The notes beneath the pieces are model-generated. The model was not told where the DNA came from. It did no database searches and was given only the letters and a program-made list of their open reading frames with translations. From contig CP034996.1 in assembly GCA_004026145.2 (NCBI GenBank), forward strand, positions 16,989,427 through 17,053,426: a stretch of 64,000 nucleotides of DNA. Direction: 5' to 3'. How positions within the stretch are numbered: position 1 is the stretch's first letter; each line of letters opens with the position of its first letter. The position numbers were made by a program, and so were the translations under genes. Positions 59,524 to 64,000 of the stretch are shown in pieces. This DNA comes from Takifugu bimaculatus (taxonomy: Eukaryota > Chordata > Actinopteri > Tetraodontiformes > Tetraodontidae).

Positions 59524-60040
59524 AGAATGTGGATATAATCAATTATGTTCATTATAATGTGCAGCGATTGGCGAATCTCACCAGAGATGCAGTGGCTGGC
59601 CTGTCAGAACAGGTTGCAGCCACTTCTTTGATGACTGTGCAAAATAGAATGGCACTTGATATGCTTTTAGCAGAAAAAGGAGGGGTTTGCGCTATGTTTG
59701 GAGATCAATGTTGTACATTCATTCCTAATAATACAGCTCCAGATGGTTCTGTGACCCGGCACTGGAAGGCTTGCGGACATTGTCAGACGAAATGAAGGAG
59801 CATTCTGGTGTAACTAATCCACTAGAGAAATGGATGGATAGAATGTTTGGTAAATGGAAAGTGATCATTCTATCTGTTTTGATGTCATTAATTTCTGCAA
59901 CCGCCGGCTTAATTTTGTGTGGTTGTTGTTGTATTCCTTGTATTCGTTCTCTATGTAATCGTATAATCGTAACTACAATTGAAGGAAAGCAACCTCCTCC
60001 TTACCAGATGGCTCAAGTTCAAGGGAAACCATTCCCTTGA
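59524..60040 (+). pseudogene. Endogenous retrovirus env remnant, transmembrane subunit
   Basis: An old viral copy in the fish genome. The first frame (to 59795) holds the part of the transmembrane subunit around the disulfide motif C-x6-CC (about 59687-59714), preceded by a helical, Leu/Ala-rich stretch and followed by NNTAPDG. A second frame (59771-60040) holds the membrane-proximal region, a hydrophobic membrane anchor rich in Ile/Leu/Ser, a Cys cluster (CGCCCIPC) and a short cytoplasmic tail with PPPY, ending in a stop. A one-base shift near 59757-59772 separates the two frames, so the env is broken. The surface subunit, fusion peptide, pol and gag are absent. The C-x6-CC layout is that of gamma-type envelopes. 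The stop is followed by noncoding sequence, a purine tract and an LTR. Confidence 0.88.
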
Positions 60041-60124
60041 TGGGAGTAAGTGATGGAGAGATTTAAGGGAATTGACAATAATTTGGTAGTATTGGCCTAG
60101 TTTAGGCGAGGCCAAAAGGGGGAT

Positions 60125-60760
60125 TGAAGAGAATTATTTTATCTTGTTAGGATCTTTTATCTTATTAGCATGTGTTATACTATATGTTTTGTTTTATGTT
60201 ACAGTTAGTTTAGAAGTTAAGAATACTATATACTCTTTAGTAGGAATACACATAAGCAAGTCAGTTGACCCTTCCTTGACCTGAGGACTGGTCAGACAGT
60301 TGGAGCCAGCCAGACAGGAAATGGTAGACCCCCATCGTAAAACATGACAACGTAGTTTACTGGTGTTGATAAGTTCCTTGGCAGGAATATGACTTCGGAC
60401 CTGGCCATCTGGAGAAGATAATGGACAAGAAGGACCACACCAACACCAGATGAGGCAGGAAGAAGAAGATGAGGTCACCCAAGAAGAAGGACTGGATTGG
60501 ACTGAATTAGCATCAATAATTACATATGTCTTTCTATAAAAGACTGGGTCAAGGGATAGTTAGGTGGTCAGACTTCATGCCCTGACAATTGACTTTGTTG
60601 TTGCTAGGGTTATGAACTGGCCCAGAGCTCTGTAATATTTGTATCTTGAATTGATTCTGTTTGCTAAATACATTTTGAAATTGACATTTGTTTACTTGAA
60701 GTCTTCATTTAAAGAACACGCGGATTGGCAGTGACACACGATAGGTACTGCAATCCAACA
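60125..60760 (+). mobile_element. 3' LTR of the endogenous retrovirus
   Basis: It begins TGAAGAGAATT right after a purine tract (AAAAGGGGGAT at about 60114-60124) and ends CAATCCAACA, giving TG...CA ends. A TATA box (TATAAAAG) lies at 60535-60542. The exact 5' edge is inferred. The last ~150 bp reappear inverted at 16855-17006. Confidence 0.75.
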
Positions 60761-60879
60761 CCCTTAAACCCCTGAAGGCGCCGATTGTTTATGGTGGCGC
60801 TCCAACCGAACAAACAAGCGTTTAGAGCCACAGGTCAAAGCAAACGTCAACACAGAATCCAAAAAAACGGAGGCCAGGC

Positions 60880-61080
60880 TTCCGGAAGAACATGTGCCAC
60901 CTCATTAGCAGCGGTCACATTAATTGTCTCATCGCGTGGGAATATTTTCATTTCAGAGCGGAGCCGCGGAGCCGCGGAGCCGCGTGACCTTTGGAGCAGC
61001 AGGACTCTCCTGGCCAGGAGCATTGTCCTACTGAGACAGGCTGATTGTGCTCCTGCCCTTTGGATAATTAATTAACACGA
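60880..61080. promoter_or_regulatory. Candidate conserved noncoding element with TAATTAATTAA
   Basis: Complex unique sequence with CATTAATTGTC near 60920, a threefold GGAGCCGC repeat at about 60961-60983 and TAATTAATTAA at 61065-61075. Enhancer-like texture only; no comparison was possible. Confidence 0.3.
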
Positions 61081-62277
61081 GTACAGGACAGTTCATTTGT
61101 CTGCGCCGGCGTTCCGGGAGCGGCGGCCTTTCTGCACCTGTGGCTCCGCGGGAGGAACATCGCCGCACGTGTTCTCTGATCACCACAGCAGGAACCACCT
61201 TCGTTCTCCTCTCATTGGTGTCCTGGTGGGTTTCCTCATATGATCCAGGCTCCCCGGGTCACAGGGCGGCCCTGACCACCTCCCCTCCACCTGCTCCAGG
61301 AGATCATCCAGGTCTTCCAGACTGTCCCTCCAGCAGGTCCAGGGATGGGAACCCTTGAGCCTCCTCAGCTGAGACCTTCCTCCAAAATAAAAGCACGCTT
61401 CATAGAACTGAAGAACCCGACCTGTTGGAGTCGCCCGAAGCTCTCACAGATGGCGTCCTACGCTCCAGCATCGGGTCCTGCTGCACGCCAAGGGCCCGTT
61501 TCAGAAGACGAGGACTCGTGCTGAATTTTAATAGCTGAATTTGGGACGGCCCCCCTCCACCCCGGATCGTCAGAAGAAAGAAACCATTTTAATAAATCGG
61601 ATTTCTCCGTTGCGGAACCACAGGTGTGGTCAAAGTCACGGTCACAATCTCTTCTTCAACAGTGGTTCATTTCACAGCTGAGCGCAGCGGCACTGAAGCC
61701 ACCAAAGATGCATGTTTAATGTGTTCCTCGCAGAACGTCTGCTGAAACCACTAAATTAGCTCAGAAGAAGCCCGCTTGTTGGGTGTCGGTGACGGGGTGT
61801 GAGGCTTATCTCCTCCTGGTTGGATTTATGGAGGGTTTTACAGGCAGGAACGCCTTTTTGGGCGCTGCGCTAGCTCCTGCTTCAGGGAGCAGAAGCTGTC
61901 ACCTGACAGTGGAAACGTGACCTTAATCTGCAGGAAAGGACTCGTCAGCAGGACATGATAATGGTCCAAATAACAAAAAAATGATCTCTTGTGTTACACA
62001 CGGAAGAATAAAATGCTCTGCAACTTCTGTTCAAGCTGTGAACCGCTCGCTCCTCAGAACGGCGGGGGGGGGGGTCCAACTCTCAGGCTGCGCCAGCGTG
62101 CACGTGGGACTTGTCCCCCTGCTGCAAGACCATAAAGTTTGCCTGCTTTTTTAAATCAGACGCTTCCTGGTGGGAATTGTTAGCAGAGAATTCGCCTGCA
62201 GGATGCTAGCGTCCAGTGCTGCCCTGTGCTACGCTAGCTCCTGACGGTGATGTGGCTCGTGAAAGGATTAAACGAGC

Positions 62278-62278
<1 letters not shown>
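61081..62278. other. Noncoding region, nothing recognised
   Basis: No exon, RNA gene or known repeat is recognised. A short G run lies near 62062-62073. Confidence 0.45.

Positions 62279-62347
<69 letters not shown>
62279..62347. repeat. (GT)n microsatellite
   Basis: About 34 uninterrupted GT units, followed by a G-rich tract. Confidence 0.97.
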
Positions 62348-62349
<2 letters not shown>

Positions 62350-62458
62350 GGGAGGGGGGTCTAGTGGCCGTACTCTGCCATCCGATTCTGCAGCCGCCAA
62401 TAGCTGAGCGGGCCCGCGCCGCCTTTGGCGTCCACGGCGGTCTCACCTTAAACATGCG

Positions 62459-62497
62459 GGTGGGGGTGGGGGGGGTGGGGGGGGGGGGCGGGGGGGC
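62459..62497 (+). repeat. G-rich tract
   Basis: Repeated G runs separated by single T or C bases; quadruplex-prone. Confidence 0.85.
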
Positions 62498-62559
62498 TCT
62501 TTCAGACTGTCGCCTGCTCTTGTCCCCGCCGCCTGCCCGGGTGTAATGAATGGCTGCTG

Positions 62560-63010
62560 TGACGCCGCTGGCAGGTGAGCCCTGCAGCGAGCTGACTGGC
62601 GCCCAGCCGCAGCTTTGTGCCGCTGGGCTCTGGGCATTAAAATGCAGAGCTTTGTGCTGAAGGACGCAGGTTACAGCGACATGATTTATGCACGAGCGCT
62701 TCCAGATACTATCCTCCAATAGAAGTTTGCAAAGTGCTCTTTACGGCCCGAGTTTGGCTCATTGGAAAGAAGATAAAGTCGATTCATCAATTGGCCTTTA
62801 CAGGTGGGGAATGCACATGTGCGGAGGATCAAAGGAGATCAAAGCAGCGCGCACGTCCTGCCTCCGACACCTTCATGCTACCTGCTCCGCTTCGCAGCGC
62901 CGGGAAAAAGAGCCCGACTGCGACAGGAACGCCACGCGTGCACGTCGGGGAGTTGTAGCCCGAATGCTAACAACATGAATATTACAGATCCTTTCAAAAT
63001 GGAGGCATCG
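62560..63010. promoter_or_regulatory. Candidate conserved noncoding block
   Basis: Non-repetitive, CpG-poor sequence with GACATGATTTATGCAC, CATTGGAAAG and AAGATAAAGTCGATTC words. It resembles a developmental enhancer more than coding sequence. Confidence 0.25.
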
Positions 63011-63479
63011 CACACAAGAGGCTCAGCCTGCGTCTAATTAGCACTCTCAGATTCTCCTCCAGCCACCCGGACGAGTCCGTTTTCTCCACAGTTTTCCGAA
63101 AAAAAGAAAGAAAAAGGAATCGGAACGTGAAAACTGACGAAAGCGAAGCAGCCTTGTTTGTGTTTTACGCCTTCGAAAAGTTCCTGTTGAACAAAAGGAG
63201 CCGTTCGTTTTACACACGCCGAGCGCCCGTCGCCGGCAGATTTGGCAAAATTGGTCGTGTCGCTAAGCTAGCGAAGAACATCTGCATATATGGAGGCTCC
63301 CGCAGCAAAGAAACACATCATTAAATATAACACATACAGAGCAGCACGTACACCGACGCACGGCGGAGGAAGAGCTGCCGCTTCCAACATCAATTTGCCA
63401 CCATATTCTGTGGCTCAGGTGGTTACCATAGCGACACAGAGGTCAAAGTGTCCTCGGGAATATATCCGGAACCCGAAAC

Positions 63480-64000
63480 GTTCCGCGTAGCGACAGAGGG
63501 AAAGGCCGAACGCTCTTAGACGACACTCAAACGGGCGCCGTTTATTCGGATTAATTAGGCTAGCTTCGTAATCTGGGACTGATGACATCACCTGGAGATC
63601 AAAGCGGCAGATTAATGCGAGACGTGCTGAGATTGCGTCCCGGTAAAGAGGTAATTAGGCCCGACTGCGACCCTCCTGCCCCGCCGGGGCAACTGCGTTT
63701 TGAATACGAACCACGACCAGAGTGACCGGCACAGATAGGACGTAGCATCTGTAGCTAGCAACTGTGGTCGTATCAGAAGAAAGGGGTTGGACTCCACCAT
63801 GTTAGACCCTCCCTATTAGTAATAAGTAATTAGAGAAACAAAGGTAAAACCTTTAGCCTGTTGAGAATTTAGCCTAGCATTAACAGCTAAGGTCATCTCT
63901 ATAGTCAGCTAGGATCACCCTCGCTAGACCTGACGAGGGCTAATTAAGTGAAACCCTTTTTTGCAGTTAAATTGATGCGAGTCAAATCTCGACAACATTT
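63480..64000. promoter_or_regulatory. Cluster of TAATTA homeodomain-type sites
   Basis: TAATTA-type cores occur at about 63552, 63652, 63831 and 63942, two of them in the same longer word TAATTAGGC. No coding sequence is recognised. The window ends inside this region. Confidence 0.3.

Noticed and set aside
62206..62719. Open frames through 62.2-62.7 kb
   Set aside because: They cross the (GT)n and G-rich repeats; Cys-Val or His-Thr repeats only.

Overview
The window looks like ray-finned fish (teleost) genomic DNA. The evidence is split genes with GT-AG introns, fish odorant receptors of the 131-2 type, fish non-LTR, gypsy and hAT element remnants, a tRNA-headed SINE and very many mini- and microsatellites. 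It is a scaffold of four contigs joined by three gaps of exactly 100 N: 1-7146, 7247-34155, 34256-54049 and 54150-64000. Neighbourhood across a gap should not be trusted.

Contig 1 opens with 1.1 kb of degenerate TTAGGG repeat, G-rich strand on the plus strand. It also holds a 23-bp minisatellite (3.0-4.1 kb), two exons of a CSMD-type sushi domain (5.16-5.52 kb) and a 17-bp minisatellite that runs into the first gap.

Contig 2 is gene-rich and all recognised genes are on the plus strand. In order they are the 3' half of a vwa5a-like gene (to 12139), mrps23 (12792-14640), a deleted gypsy element, a fragment of ERV LTR, an L1-like LINE, a ccnp-like cyclin gene (20216-25429, with an L2-like and an R2-like LINE in one intron), a SINE with an intact target-site duplication, a possible terminal exon of an unknown gene, and the 5' half of a vwa5a-like gene (28481-34015). 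The right edge of this contig (34155) and its left edge (7247) fit together base for base across a repeat junction, so the contig reads as a circular permutation of one locus or as a slice of a tandem array. The vwa5a-like gene carries an array of small phase 1-1 cassette exons, each on its own ~0.5 kb intron module with nearly identical flanks.

Contig 3 is a tandem segmental duplication. Three ~5.2-6.0 kb units each hold a TGTC microsatellite, a 14-bp minisatellite, a 19-bp minisatellite, a hAT remnant and a two-exon odorant receptor gene on the minus strand. A truncated fourth unit and a divergent fourth receptor follow. Receptor copy 3 is open; copies 1 and 2 are broken by small indels and copy 4 by one missing base.

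Contig 4 has no recognisable host coding sequence. It holds CpG-rich blocks, TAATTA-rich stretches that resemble conserved noncoding elements, and the 3' end of an endogenous retrovirus (broken env TM region plus LTR). Part of that LTR is also present, inverted and diverged, at 16.9 kb in contig 2.

Single-base frame slips occur in almost every recognisable gene, often in homopolymers. In mrps23 exon 2 and the ccnp cyclin-box exon, undoing the slips gives exon lengths that fit the splice phases exactly. This favours consensus sequencing errors over pseudogenes.
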